Notes: a model not told the origin generated them from the letters alone. A DNA stretch of 64,000 nt from Curtobacterium sp. TC1 (GCF_019844075.1 NZ_CP081964.1:1054001-1118000), one strand, 5' to 3'; counted from the stretch's first letter, positions 20,890-29,607 are shown. Numbers and translations are program-made.

Positions 20890-21441
20890 CTACAGCCGGG
20901 CCGCCGCGAGCGACGCCGCGATCCCGAGCACGACGAACGCCAGCACCGTCCAGCCGTGCACCCGGTGGGTGATCGGTGCCGGGACCACGGTCGCCGGAGG
21001 CGGGCCGTCCTGCGGTGCCGGTGCGGGCACGAGGGTCAGCACCAGCGCGGCCGCAGCATCGACGTCGAGGTGATCCGGGCCTCCCGGTCGGCCCGGGACC
21101 TGCGCGGTGAGCCGCGCGGTCGGGCGGGTCGCGATCCACAGGCGGCGGACGCCCTCGCTCGAGACGACCTCGATGCCGTACTTGGTGCGCACCTCGGTGA
21201 CGCGCGACCACGTGTAGGTGCTGGTGCGGCGGACGTCCACGATCCGCAGGTGCTCGGGCGTCAGCTCGACGCGCGGACGCCAGAGCGCGGCCCACGCCAC
21301 GAACGCGATGCAGATGCTCGGGATCGGCACGAGCCAGGGGTTGCTGCCACCGAGCAGCGCCAGGGGGACGAGCGCCACCGCGACGACCCAGAGGACGAGG
21401 GCGAGGCGGCGAAGACCCGGGGCGACGATGGTGGTGTGCAC
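20890..21441 (-). CDS. membrane-anchored PH-like domain protein
   Basis: A 183-residue protein. Two N-terminal membrane segments (LALVLWVVAVALVPLALL and VPIPSICIAFVAWAALW) are followed by a PH-like domain (RPRVELTPEHLRIVDVRRTSTYTWSRVTEVRTKY) and a final membrane helix (GWTVLAFVVLGIAASLAAA). The GTG start at 21441 has TAACCT six nt upstream with no ribosome-binding site. It shares topology with the protein at 14125-14631, and both border peptide-transport clusters. Actinobacterial relatives include the secreted-antigen CFP6 group, but no activity is known. It seems monocistronic. Confidence 0.72.
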   Translation of the reverse strand: MHTTIVAPGLRRLALVLWVVAVALVPLALLGGSNPWLVPIPSICIAFVAWAALWRPRVELTPEHLRIVDVRRTSTYTWSRVTEVRTKYGIEVVSSEGVRRLWIATRPTARLTAQVPGRPGGPDHLDVDAAAALVLTLVPAPAPQDGPPPATVVPAPITHRVHGWTVLAFVVLGIAASLAAARL

Positions 21442-21461
21442 CGGACGAGGTTACGAGATGC

Positions 21462-21483
21462 CTCCCCGGGAACGCCCGGGGAG
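21462..21483 (-). terminator. short GC hairpin downstream of the peroxiredoxin gene
   Basis: CTCCCCGGG and CCCGGGGAG are separated by 4 nt. The hairpin lies between the peroxiredoxin stop (21659) and the start of the PH-like gene (21441) on the same strand. The remaining stretch 21484-21658 shows no gene or motif I can support. Confidence 0.55.
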
Positions 21484-21658
21484 CGGGTGTGACACACCAG
21501 CGCGTATCTCCGGACGACCCGATTCCCCGGGGAGGCAGATCCTGTTCGGACCTCTCGTGCGGACAATGGTCGTCGCCCCCAGTTCGGGTGTCAATACCCC
21601 ATGGCGACGGGTTCGGGAAACCCCCACGCCGGGGAACAGCGTCAGCCGCGGGATCCGG

Positions 21659-22138
21659 TCACGAGACGAGCAGTTCGATCTGTTCGCGGATCGTCTCGGC
21701 CTTCGGGAACCGGAGGCCGACCAGGCCCACGTGCCGCCAGCGCACGACCCCGTCCGGGCCGATCACGAACACCGACCGGCGCAGTCCGATCCCCGGCGCA
21801 CGCACGCCGTAGTCGCGGATCACCGAGCCGGCGGTGTCGCTCAGCAGGGGGAACGTGAGCGAGGAACCGCGCGCGAACGTCTCGTGCGAGTCGAGGGCCT
21901 GCGGGCTGATGCCCCACACCACGGCGCCGAGGTCGTCGAACTCGTCGAGCTCGGCCTGGTAGCTGCAGAGCTGTGCGGTGCACACGGCCGTCGCATCGCC
22001 GGGGTAGAAGGCGAGCACCACGGTCCGGCCGATCTCCGACGACAGGTCGTACTCGTCGTCGGTCCGTACCCCGTCGCGGACGATCATGCCCGGCAGGGTG
22101 AACGTCGGCGCGGACTCGCCGACCTCGGGGATGCTCAT
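21659..22138 (-). CDS. peroxiredoxin (AhpC/TSA family, Bcp/AhpE-like)
   Basis: A 159-residue thioredoxin-fold peroxidase reducing hydrogen peroxide and organic peroxides. The peroxidatic cysteine is C53 in FYPGDATAVCTAQ, the PxxxTxxC motif. A second cysteine, C58, five residues on, could resolve it as in atypical two-cysteine Bcp proteins. The ATG at 22138 has TACCGT six nt upstream and no ribosome-binding site (leaderless pattern), even though the CPBP protease gene ends only 21 nt before it on the same strand. Physiological reductants are likely thioredoxin or mycothiol-dependent, the latter by inference from the mshB gene in this window. Confidence 0.9.
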   Translation of the reverse strand: MSIPEVGESAPTFTLPGMIVRDGVRTDDEYDLSSEIGRTVVLAFYPGDATAVCTAQLCSYQAELDEFDDLGAVVWGISPQALDSHETFARGSSLTFPLLSDTAGSVIRDYGVRAPGIGLRRSVFVIGPDGVVRWRHVGLVGLRFPKAETIREQIELLVS

Positions 22139-22159
22139 GTGCTCACGGTAGGGGTGCGT

Positions 22160-22909
22160 CTAGGAGAACAGCTGGGGGAACGCGTTCGCGACCCAGGGGT
22201 AGCCGATGAACACCGCGGCGTCGAGCAGGCAGTGCGTGACGATCAGGGGCATCAGTCGGCCCCACTTCGTGTAGATCCAGCCGAACACGATGCCCATCAC
22301 GGCGTTGCCGACGAACGCGCCGAAGCCCTGGTACAGGTGGTAGCTGCCGCGCAGCAGTGCCGTCGACAGGATCACCTGCCACCGGCCCCACCCGAGGTCA
22401 CCGAGCCGGGCGTAGAGGTACCCGATCACGATCACCTCTTCCTGCAGGCCGGAGCGGATCGCCGACAGCAGCAGGACCGGCACCGTCCACCAGTAGGAGT
22501 TCAGGGCGGCCGGGTCGACGTCCACCGTGATGCCGAGGGCACGCCCGGCGAAGTAGAGGGCGAGCCCCGGGATCCCGATGCAGAGTGCGATGAGCGCCGG
22601 GCCACCCAGGTCGGGCTTCACGCGGAAGCGGTCGATGCCGAGCCGGGCCAGGTGCGGGCGCGAGGTGCTCCACAGCAGGAAGCAGACGAGCGCGACCGGC
22701 GCCAGGTCCACCGCGATGCCGAGCAACTGCCGGGCCAGGTCGACGTACTGCACCGTCGTCGACGACGTGTTGAGCGCCGTCGACTGCTCGCCGAGCGGGG
22801 TCGTCTGCGACAGGTCGTCGATGATCTGCAGGATCGAGTACAGCGCGCTGGCACCCAGCGACAGGAGCAGCACGATCGTGATCTCGACCCACGTTCGCCG
22901 TCGGCTCAT
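22160..22909 (-). CDS. CPBP family intramembrane metalloprotease
   Basis: A 249-residue polytopic membrane protein with the CAAX-protease/bacteriocin-processing (Abi/CPBP) signatures. Motif 1 is SGLQEEVIVIGYLYARLG (the EExxxG/R type), motif 2 is STALLRGSYHLYQG with the conserved His, and motif 3 is MPLIVTHCLLDA. About seven to eight membrane helices are visible. The ATG at 22909 has AGGAG upstream. It is divergent from typA and followed closely by the peroxiredoxin gene. The substrate is unknown, and such proteins can confer self-immunity to bacteriocins or process prenylated peptides. Confidence 0.87.
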   Translation of the reverse strand: MSRRRTWVEITIVLLLSLGASALYSILQIIDDLSQTTPLGEQSTALNTSSTTVQYVDLARQLLGIAVDLAPVALVCFLLWSTSRPHLARLGIDRFRVKPDLGGPALIALCIGIPGLALYFAGRALGITVDVDPAALNSYWWTVPVLLLSAIRSGLQEEVIVIGYLYARLGDLGWGRWQVILSTALLRGSYHLYQGFGAFVGNAVMGIVFGWIYTKWGRLMPLIVTHCLLDAAVFIGYPWVANAFPQLFS

Positions 22910-22941
22910 GCGGAGTACTCCTGTCGGTTGCGAACTACCGG

Positions 22942-22947
22942 TAGACT
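22942..22947 (+). promoter_or_regulatory. -10 hexamer upstream of typA
   Basis: TAGACT in the context CCGGTAGACTGG, 83 bp before the typA start. No good -35 match was seen. The hexamer agrees with the TANNNT elements found before many genes here. Confidence 0.45.
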
Positions 22948-23030
22948 GGCGTGTCGGGCGTTCTGCCCACGGGTGCGGTGCTGTCAAATCACTGGCCCGA
23001 CACTCTCCCAGAAATTGAAGGATGTCCTGT

Positions 23031-24953
23031 ATGGCGCTCGCCACCCGGTCCGACCTGCGCAACGTCGCCATCGTGGCACACGTCGACCACGGCAAGACCA
23101 CCCTCGTCGACGCGATGCTCACGCAGACCAACTCGTTCGACGCCCACTTCGAGGGCGAAGACCGCATGATGGACTCGAACGACCTCGAGCGCGAGAAGGG
23201 CATCACGATCCTCGCGAAGAACACGTCGGTGCTCTACAACGGCAAGCACGCGACCGAGTTCGGCGCGGACGGCCCCATCACCATCAACGTGATCGACACC
23301 CCGGGTCACGCCGACTTCGGTGGCGAGGTCGAGCGCGGCCTGTCCATGGTCGACGGCGTCGTGCTGCTGGTCGATGCGTCCGAGGGCCCGCTGCCCCAGA
23401 CGCGCTTCGTGCTCCGCAAGGCGCTCGCCGCCAAGCTCCCGGTGATCCTGCTCGTCAACAAGACGGACCGCCCGGACTCCCGCATCGACGAGGTCGTCTC
23501 CGAGTCGCAGGACCTGCTCCTCGGCCTGGCGTCCGACCTGTCGGACGAGGTCGACGACCTCGACCTCGACGCGATCCTCGACGTCCCCGTGGTCTACGCC
23601 TCGGGCCGTGCCGGTGCCGCGTCGCGCAACAAGCCGGCCGACGGCTCGCTGCCCGACAACGACGACCTCGAGCCGCTGTTCGAGGCGATCCTGCAGCACG
23701 TCCCCGCGCCGAAGTACGACGACCAGCACCCGCTGCAGGCCCACGTCACCAACCTCGATGCGTCGCCGTTCCTCGGTCGCCTCGCGCTGCTGCGCATCTT
23801 CCACGGCACGATGAAGAAGGGCCAGACGGTCGCGTGGGTCAAGCACGACGGCACCGTCGCGAACGCCCGCATCACCGAGCTCCTCATCACCAAGGCGCTC
23901 GAGCGCTACCCCGCCGAGTCGGCGGGCCCCGGTGACATCGTCGCCGTCGCCGGCTTCGACACGATCACCATCGGTGAGACGCTGACCGACCCCGAGGACG
24001 TCCGTCCGCTGCCGACCATCACGGTCGACGACCCGGCGATCTCGATGACGATCGGCACGAACACCAGCCCGCTCGTCGGCAAGGTCAAGGGCCACAAGCT
24101 GACCGCCCGCATGGTCAAGGAGCGCCTCGACCGCGAGCTCATCGGCAACGTCTCGCTCAAGGTCCTCGACATCGGTCGCCCCGATGCCTGGGAGGTCCAG
24201 GGCCGTGGTGAGCTCGCGCTCGCCATCCTGGTCGAGCAGATGCGTCGCGAGGGCTTCGAGCTCACCGTCGGCAAGCCGCAGGTCGTCACGAAGCGTGACG
24301 AGAACGGCAAGCTGCAGGAGCCGTACGAGCACATGACGATCGACACGCCGGAGGAGTACCTCGGCGCGATCACGCAGCTCATGGCGGCGCGCAAGGGCCG
24401 CATGGAGAACATGACGAACCACGGCACCGGCTGGGTGCGCATGGAGTTCATCGTCCCGTCCCGTGGCCTGATCGGCTTCCGCACGTCGTTCCTGACCGAG
24501 ACCCGCGGCACCGGCATCGCCAACGCGATCTCGCACGGCTACGACGAGTGGGCCGGCCCGATCCAGACCCGCATCAACGGCTCGATCGTGTCCGACCGCT
24601 CGGGTGTCGTCACGCCGTTCGCCATCACGAACCTGCAGGAGCGGATGACGTTCTTCGTCAACCCCACCGAAGAGGTCTACGAGGGCATGGTCATCGGCGA
24701 GAACTCGCGCGCCGACGACATGGACGTCAACATCACGAAGGAGAAGAAGCTCACGAACATGCGTTCGGCGAACGCCGACTCCTTCGAGTCGATGACGCCG
24801 TCGCGCCAGCTCTCCCTCGAGGAGTGCCTGGAGTTCGCGCGCGAGGACGAGTGCGTCGAGGTCACCCCGGCCGTCGTCCGCATCCGCAAGGTCGAGCTCG
24901 ACGCGCAGGCCCGCCAGCGCTCGTACGCCCGCCTGAAGCGTCAGGACGCGTAA
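23031..24953 (+). CDS. typA: translational GTPase TypA/BipA
   Basis: A 640-residue ribosome-binding GTPase of the EF-G/LepA class involved in ribosome assembly and stress adaptation. G1 is IVAHVDHGKTTL near residue 15, switch II is DTPGHADFGGEVER, and the base-recognition motif is LVNKTDR. Domains II-V follow, ending ARQRSYARLKRQDA, the BipA C-terminal tail. The ATG at 23031 matches the family N-terminus MALATRSDLRNVAIVAHVDH and has AAGGA eight nt upstream. An ATG at 23022 sits directly on that ribosome-binding site and is less likely. Confidence 0.95.
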   Translation: MALATRSDLRNVAIVAHVDHGKTTLVDAMLTQTNSFDAHFEGEDRMMDSNDLEREKGITILAKNTSVLYNGKHATEFGADGPITINVIDTPGHADFGGEVERGLSMVDGVVLLVDASEGPLPQTRFVLRKALAAKLPVILLVNKTDRPDSRIDEVVSESQDLLLGLASDLSDEVDDLDLDAILDVPVVYASGRAGAASRNKPADGSLPDNDDLEPLFEAILQHVPAPKYDDQHPLQAHVTNLDASPFLGRLALLRIFHGTMKKGQTVAWVKHDGTVANARITELLITKALERYPAESAGPGDIVAVAGFDTITIGETLTDPEDVRPLPTITVDDPAISMTIGTNTSPLVGKVKGHKLTARMVKERLDRELIGNVSLKVLDIGRPDAWEVQGRGELALAILVEQMRREGFELTVGKPQVVTKRDENGKLQEPYEHMTIDTPEEYLGAITQLMAARKGRMENMTNHGTGWVRMEFIVPSRGLIGFRTSFLTETRGTGIANAISHGYDEWAGPIQTRINGSIVSDRSGVVTPFAITNLQERMTFFVNPTEEVYEGMVIGENSRADDMDVNITKEKKLTNMRSANADSFESMTPSRQLSLEECLEFAREDECVEVTPAVVRIRKVELDAQARQRSYARLKRQDA

Positions 24954-24962
24954 GCCAGAGCA

Positions 24963-24978
24963 CGACCTGAGGAGGTCG
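24963..24978 (+). terminator. weak hairpin after typA
   Basis: CGACCT and AGGTCG are separated by GAGG, 10 bp after the typA stop. A six-base-pair stem is weak for termination, so read-through into the M20 gene is possible. Confidence 0.35.
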
Positions 24979-24996
24979 GGGGTTACGGTGGATGCC

Positions 24997-26190
24997 GTGA
25001 CTCTCGACCTCCTCTCGCTGTACCAGGACCTGCACGCCCACCCCGAGCTCGGTTTCCAGGAGCACCGCACCGCGGGCATCGTGGCCGACCGGCTCGCCGA
25101 GATCGGTGGCATCGAGGTGACCACCGGCGTCGGCGGCACCGGGGTCGTCGGCGTGCTGGCGAACGGCGAGGGCCCGGTGGTGTGGCTCCGCGCCGACATG
25201 GACGGCCTGCCGGTCCAGGAGCGCACGGGTCTGCCCTACGCCAGCCAGCACCGTGGTACCGACGAGGACGGCAACGACGTCCCGACGATGCACGCCTGCG
25301 GCCACGACATCCACGTCACCTGGCTGCTCGGCGCGCTCGAGCGCCTGGCGGCGACCACGGGCGACTGGCACGGCACGGTCGTGGCGGTCTTCCAGCCGGC
25401 GGAGGAGGTCATCTCCGGCGCCCGCGCGATGGTCGAGGACGGCCTGGTCGACCGGTTCCCGAAGCCCGACGTGGTCCTCGGTCAGCACTCGGCTCCGGCG
25501 CCCGTCGGCATCGTCGCGATCGGTTCCGGTCCGGTGATGGCGTCGAGCGACCGACTGACGGTCACGTTCAACGGCCGCGGGGCCCACGGTTCCGCACCGC
25601 AGGCGTCCCTCGACCCGGTCGTCACCGCCGCGTCCGCCGTCGTCCGGCTGCAGACCGTCGTGTCGCGCGAGGTCTCGCCGAGCGACGCCGGGGTCGTCAC
25701 CGTCGGCAGCTTCCACGCCGGCACCCGCGCCAACATCATCCCCGACCAGGCCGTCATCGAGATCTCGACGCGTGCCCGCAACGAGGAGACCCGCGCGCGG
25801 ATCATCGCGTCGATCGAGCGGATCGTCCGGGCGGAGAGCGACGCCGGTGGCCTGCCCGAGCCGACGATCGTGCGGTCGCCGGGTGCCGAGGTGACGGTGA
25901 ACGACGCCGAATCCGCCGCTCGGGTGTTCGCGGCCGTGAGCGCTGCCGTGCCGGGAGCGCGCGAGCTCGAGATCGGGCTGGCGATGGCGTCGGAGGACGT
26001 CGGTCAGCTCGCGACGGCGGCGGGCGTCCCGCTCGTGTACTGGTTCACGGGGATCACCGACCCGGAGCTGTTCCGCCGTGGCGAGGACATCCCGAGCAAC
26101 CACTCGCCGTTCTACGCCCCGCAGGCCGAGACCGCGATCCCGGTGGGCGTCGACGCACTGGTCGCCGCGACGCGCGCCTACGTCGCCTGA
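24997..26190 (+). CDS. M20 family amidohydrolase (hippurate/N-acyl-amino-acid hydrolase type)
   Basis: A 397-residue zinc or manganese amidohydrolase of the M20D group, which cleaves N-acyl amino acids. The family motifs are HAHPELGFQEHRTAG at the N-terminus, WLRADMDGLPVQERTGLPYAS, the metal-binding MHACGHDIH, and QPAEEVISGA with the catalytic glutamate. A dimerisation domain begins HGSAPQASLDP. The GTG at 24997 is chosen because TACGGT lies seven nt upstream. An in-frame GTG at 24988 would add three residues but overlaps that hexamer. The substrate is unknown. No biosynthetic neighbour narrows it. Confidence 0.88.
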   Translation: MTLDLLSLYQDLHAHPELGFQEHRTAGIVADRLAEIGGIEVTTGVGGTGVVGVLANGEGPVVWLRADMDGLPVQERTGLPYASQHRGTDEDGNDVPTMHACGHDIHVTWLLGALERLAATTGDWHGTVVAVFQPAEEVISGARAMVEDGLVDRFPKPDVVLGQHSAPAPVGIVAIGSGPVMASSDRLTVTFNGRGAHGSAPQASLDPVVTAASAVVRLQTVVSREVSPSDAGVVTVGSFHAGTRANIIPDQAVIEISTRARNEETRARIIASIERIVRAESDAGGLPEPTIVRSPGAEVTVNDAESAARVFAAVSAAVPGARELEIGLAMASEDVGQLATAAGVPLVYWFTGITDPELFRRGEDIPSNHSPFYAPQAETAIPVGVDALVAATRAYVA

Positions 26191-26200
26191 CGGACGGGAG

Positions 26201-26222
26201 GCGCGGGGCGGCCCCGCCGCGC
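26201..26222 (+). terminator. imperfect hairpin after the M20 gene
   Basis: Inner stem GGCGG/CCGCC with outer GCGC pairing across a two-base bulge. The 5' arm carries the GGACGGGAGGC sequence of the recurrent terminator family, but the matching 3' arm is missing, so this looks like a degraded copy. Confidence 0.45.
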
Positions 26223-26298
26223 GGGTGACCGTCTCGGGGACAGGACGTTCACAGCCAACTCGCGCCGTGCCTGCCGGCTCACCCGTTACCGTCGGCGC

Positions 26299-26841
26299 AT
26301 GCGTTCCCTCCGTACCCCGCTGATCGCCGCCGTCGCCGCCGGCATCGCCCTGGCCGGACTCACCGGTTGCTCGTCCGACGCCGTCGAGCAGGCGACGGAC
26401 CTCGGGTCCTCGGTCGCCTCGACGGTCGCGGACGGCGTCGCCGGCATCGACGGCAAGGCGATCCAGGACGGCATGTCCTCGGTCGCGGGCGGGATCGACG
26501 GCGCGCTCGACACCGCGCTCAAGGGCGCGAACGTGACCTCCGACGGCAAGGTGCCCGACGGCTTCCCGTCGTCCGACGTGCCGCTCGTCGACGGCACGGT
26601 GCTCGGCGGGGGAGCGGGTCCGAACGGCTCCGGGTGGGTCGTGCAGGTGCGTGCCGGGGCCGTCGACGACTTCACCGCCGCTGCCCAGCAGCTCGCCGAC
26701 GCCGGGTACACCGAGTCGGCGAAGCGCGCCGACTCGTCGAGTGCGTTCGGGATGTTCCGCAGCGACGGGTACCGCGTCGTGCTCACGTTCTCGGACGGCG
26801 ACGACGGCGTCACCGCGACCTACATCGTCACGGCCCGCTAG
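26299..26841 (+). CDS. hypothetical lipoprotein
   Basis: A 180-residue exported lipoprotein. The signal peptide is MRSLRTPLIAAVAAGIALAGLTGC with lipobox LTGC and lipidated C24. The mature part has a low-complexity Ala/Gly/Ser stretch to about residue 70. A compact C-terminal domain follows (VPDGFPSSDVPLVDGTVLGGG through YIVTAR), with alternating strands and one predicted helix (FTAAAQQLADAGY). I do not recognise a named family. The ATG at 26299 is preceded by TACCGT six nt upstream and no ribosome-binding site. It lies 19 nt before mshB, but that gene has its own -10 hexamer. Confidence 0.75.
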   Translation: MRSLRTPLIAAVAAGIALAGLTGCSSDAVEQATDLGSSVASTVADGVAGIDGKAIQDGMSSVAGGIDGALDTALKGANVTSDGKVPDGFPSSDVPLVDGTVLGGGAGPNGSGWVVQVRAGAVDDFTAAAQQLADAGYTESAKRADSSSAFGMFRSDGYRVVLTFSDGDDGVTATYIVTAR

Positions 26842-26860
26842 TCCCGTACCCTTGGGGGCG

Positions 26861-28051
26861 ATGTCGAAGGCTTCCGTCACGCGCCCCGAGCGCGTCCTGT
26901 TCGTGCACGCCCACCCCGACGACGAGACCCTGTCGTCCGGTGGGACGATCGCCACCCTGCTCGAGCTCGGCGCCGAGGTCACCGTGTTGACGGCGACCCG
27001 TGGTGAGCGCGGCGAGATGCTCACCGAGCGGCTCACGCCCCTCGCCGGTGACGCGCAGCGCGTCGCCGCGCACCGCGAGACCGAGATCGACGCGGCGCTC
27101 GCGGCCCTCGGCGGCCCCGTGCACCTGTGGCTCGGCGGTCGCGGGGCGCGTCCGACCGACCTGCCGGAACGCCGGTACGTCGACTCCGGCATGCAGTGGG
27201 GACCGGACGGCCGGGCGACCGCAGCCGACGACGCCCCCGCCGACTCGCTGACCGCCGCCGACCTCGGCGAGGTCGTCGACGACGTCCGTGCCGCGATCCG
27301 CTCCACCGGGGCGGACGCGGTCGTGAGCTACGCCGACGACGGCGGGTACGGACACCCCGACCACGTGCGCGTGCACCACGCCGCCCGGTACGCGGCCCGG
27401 GCGGAAGAGGTCGCGTTCTCGATGATCGTCGCCCCGGACGACGGAGACGCCGACGTCACCGTCGACGTCCTGCCGGTGCGGGCGAAGGTGCGCGCCGCCG
27501 TCGAGCAGTACCGCTCGCAGGTGACGGTCGACCCGGTGGACCCCGCCGACCCGACGGCGCTGTCGTGGGTGATGCCGCACGGCGTCCGCCAGCACGCCCC
27601 CGCGGTCGAGACCTTCCGGCACGACGCCGACCAGCAGCCCCCGGCACCGCAGACCTACGCCGAGATGTCCGGCCAGGGCAAGGTCGCGGCGGTCGCCGTC
27701 GCGCTCGTACTCGGGCTCGTCACCGGTGGGCTCGGCACGGTGACGCACCAGCAGACCATCGGTGCCGCCGCGTTCCCGATCGGCATGGTGATCACCACGC
27801 TGCTCGTGGTCGGGCTCACGGTGGGCATCCGGCTGCTGTACCGGTCGCGGGCCATGGTCGCCGCGATCGGCATCGGCATCCTCGTCGCCACGCAGGTGCT
27901 CGTCTCGGTCGGTGGGCAGGGCTCGCCGCTCGTGCTGGCGAACGCCGCCGGGTACGTCTGGACGTTCGCACCCGCCGTCATCGCCGCCCTGGTGCTCGCG
28001 TGGCCGGACCTGTCGGGGCTGCGGTCCCGGACGGCCCCGGGCCGCGAGTAG
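26861..28051 (+). CDS. mshB: MshB-type PIG-L deacetylase fused to a C-terminal membrane domain
   Basis: A 396-residue protein. Residues 1-265 are a PIG-L deacetylase with the metal motif AHPDDE (H18, D21) and GYGHPDH near residue 165, matching MshB. MshB removes acetyl from the glucosaminyl-inositol precursor of mycothiol. Residues about 275-390 add four membrane helices (for example VAVALVLGLVTGGLGTV and IGMVITTLLVVGLTVGI), resembling the DUF6113-type protein often encoded just after mshB in actinobacteria. Here both are one chain. Downstream ferredoxin and dapC reproduce the conserved actinobacterial order. The ATG at 26861 has TACCCT eight nt upstream. The family and order are remembered knowledge, and the fusion is seen directly. 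Confidence 0.85.
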   Translation: MSKASVTRPERVLFVHAHPDDETLSSGGTIATLLELGAEVTVLTATRGERGEMLTERLTPLAGDAQRVAAHRETEIDAALAALGGPVHLWLGGRGARPTDLPERRYVDSGMQWGPDGRATAADDAPADSLTAADLGEVVDDVRAAIRSTGADAVVSYADDGGYGHPDHVRVHHAARYAARAEEVAFSMIVAPDDGDADVTVDVLPVRAKVRAAVEQYRSQVTVDPVDPADPTALSWVMPHGVRQHAPAVETFRHDADQQPPAPQTYAEMSGQGKVAAVAVALVLGLVTGGLGTVTHQQTIGAAAFPIGMVITTLLVVGLTVGIRLLYRSRAMVAAIGIGILVATQVLVSVGGQGSPLVLANAAGYVWTFAPAVIAALVLAWPDLSGLRSRTAPGRE

Positions 28052-28055
28052 ACTC
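28050..28055 (+). promoter_or_regulatory. -10 hexamer upstream of the ferredoxin gene
   Basis: TAGACT overlaps the mshB stop codon. It lies 31 bp before the ferredoxin GTG, which has its own GAAGGGAG ribosome-binding site, so ferredoxin-dapC may have a separate leadered transcript. Confidence 0.4.
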
Positions 28056-28086
28056 GAACCCGCTCGTCGAAGGGAGCACCCGAACC

Positions 28087-28404
28087 GTGACCTACGTGAT
28101 CGCCCAGCCCTGTGTCGACGTCAAGGACCGCGCCTGCATCGACGAATGCCCCGTCGACTGCATCTACGAGGGCGACCGGTCGCTGTACATCCACCCCGAC
28201 GAGTGCGTCGACTGTGGTGCGTGCGAGCCGGTCTGCCCGGTCGAGGCCATCTACTACGAAGACGACCTGCCCGACGAGTGGGCCGACTACTACAAGGCCA
28301 ACGTCGAGTTCTTCCAAGAGGTCGGCTCGCCCGGTGGTGCCGCGAAAGTCGGTGTGATCCACAAGGACCACCCGGTCGTCATGGCCGAACCGCCCCGCGG
28401 CTGA
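28087..28404 (+). CDS. fdxA: 7Fe-type ferredoxin
   Basis: A 105-residue bacterial ferredoxin. The first cluster region is CVDVKDRACIDECPVDCIYEG, where substitution of the standard CxxCxxC spacing gives a [3Fe-4S] site. The second is CVDCGACEPVCPVEAIYYEDD, a regular [4Fe-4S] motif. The long C-terminal extension ending VMAEPPRG is typical of actinobacterial FdxA, an electron donor for reductases and cytochrome P450s. The GTG at 28087 follows GAAGGGAG. It lies between mshB and dapC, an order conserved in actinobacteria, though the link to lysine synthesis is unexplained. Confidence 0.93.
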   Translation: MTYVIAQPCVDVKDRACIDECPVDCIYEGDRSLYIHPDECVDCGACEPVCPVEAIYYEDDLPDEWADYYKANVEFFQEVGSPGGAAKVGVIHKDHPVVMAEPPRG

Positions 28405-28417
28405 GCCGGACACGCAC

Positions 28418-29572
28418 GTGGCGCTCGACCTGCCCGACTTCCCCTGGGACCAGCTCGTCCCGTTCAAGCACCGTGCGGCGGAGTACGAGGGCGGCATCGT
28501 CGACCTGAGCGTCGGTTCGCCCGTCGACCCGACGCCCGAGGTCGTCCGACGGGCCCTCGCCGATGCCACCGACGCGCACGCCTACCCGCAGGTCGCCGGC
28601 ACCCCGGCCCTGCGGCAGGCCATCGCCGACTGGTACGGCCGCCGGCACGGGGTGACCCTGACCGAGGCGCACACGCTACCGACGATCGGCTCGAAGGAGT
28701 TCATCGCCGGTCTGGCGCTCTGGCTCGGCATCGGCGACGGCGACACCGTGGTGTTCCCGGCGGCCGCCTACCCGACCTACGAACTCGGGGCCGCCCTGGT
28801 CGGCGCGGACGCGCTCGCCTCGGACGACCCGGCGGCGTGGCCGTCGACGACGAAGCTGGTGTGGCTGAACTCGCCCGGCAACCCCGACGGCCGCGTGCTC
28901 TCGATCGACGACCTGCGCGTCGCGGTCGCCCGGGCCCGCGAGCTCGGCGCCGTCATCGTCGGCGACGAGTGCTACGCCGAGCTCGGATGGGACCCGGAGT
29001 ACGCGACCACCCCGACCCCGACGATCCTCGACCCCCGTGTCGTCGGCGACTCGGTCGACGGCGTGCTCAGCGTGTACTCGCTGTCGAAGCAGTCGAACCT
29101 GGCCGGGTACCGTGCGGCCTTCGTCGCCGGTGACGCCGAGATCCTGGCCGACGTGCTCGCCGTCCGGAAGCACGCCGGGCTCATGCCGCCCCTGCCCGTG
29201 CAGGAAGCCATGATCGTGGCGCTCGCGGACCAGACCCACGTGCAGCAGCAAAAGGCCCGCTACCGTGCGCGCCGGAACATGCTCCGACGGGCACTCGAGG
29301 GCGCCGGATTCCGCATCGACCACAGCGAGGCCGGGCTGTACCTGTGGGCGACCCGCGGCGAACCCGCGCTCGACACCGTGTCGTGGTTGGCCGACCGCGG
29401 GATCCTCGTCGCGCCGGGCACGTTCTACGGTGTGGCCGGGGGCGAGCACGTCCGGGTGGCCATGACGGCGACCGACGAGCGCATCGCAGCTGCGGCACAG
29501 CGGCTCGCCAGCAGCCGTCGGCTCGGCACCGTCCAGCCCGGAGCGCAATCGGTGGTTCCCACCAAGTCGTGA
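28418..29572 (+). CDS. dapC: succinyldiaminopimelate transaminase
   Basis: A 384-residue class I/II PLP aminotransferase of the actinobacterial DapC group. It transfers an amino group from glutamate to N-succinyl-2-amino-6-ketopimelate in lysine and peptidoglycan synthesis. The N-terminus reads MALDLPDFPWDQLVPFK. The substrate and cofactor region is LWLNSPGNPDGRV-like (VWLNSPGNPDGRV), and the cofactor lysine is in VYSLSKQSNLAGYR. The GTG start at 28418 lies 13 nt after the ferredoxin stop. DapD and DapE, acting before and after it, are encoded at 31.9-34.2 kb. The assignment to DapC rather than a generic aminotransferase rests on this context and on the family N-terminus. Confidence 0.88.
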   Translation: MALDLPDFPWDQLVPFKHRAAEYEGGIVDLSVGSPVDPTPEVVRRALADATDAHAYPQVAGTPALRQAIADWYGRRHGVTLTEAHTLPTIGSKEFIAGLALWLGIGDGDTVVFPAAAYPTYELGAALVGADALASDDPAAWPSTTKLVWLNSPGNPDGRVLSIDDLRVAVARARELGAVIVGDECYAELGWDPEYATTPTPTILDPRVVGDSVDGVLSVYSLSKQSNLAGYRAAFVAGDAEILADVLAVRKHAGLMPPLPVQEAMIVALADQTHVQQQKARYRARRNMLRRALEGAGFRIDHSEAGLYLWATRGEPALDTVSWLADRGILVAPGTFYGVAGGEHVRVAMTATDERIAAAAQRLASSRRLGTVQPGAQSVVPTKS

Positions 29573-29607
29573 CCTCCGAGGTGTGCACGAGCGACAGACG
29601 CCGCGAT

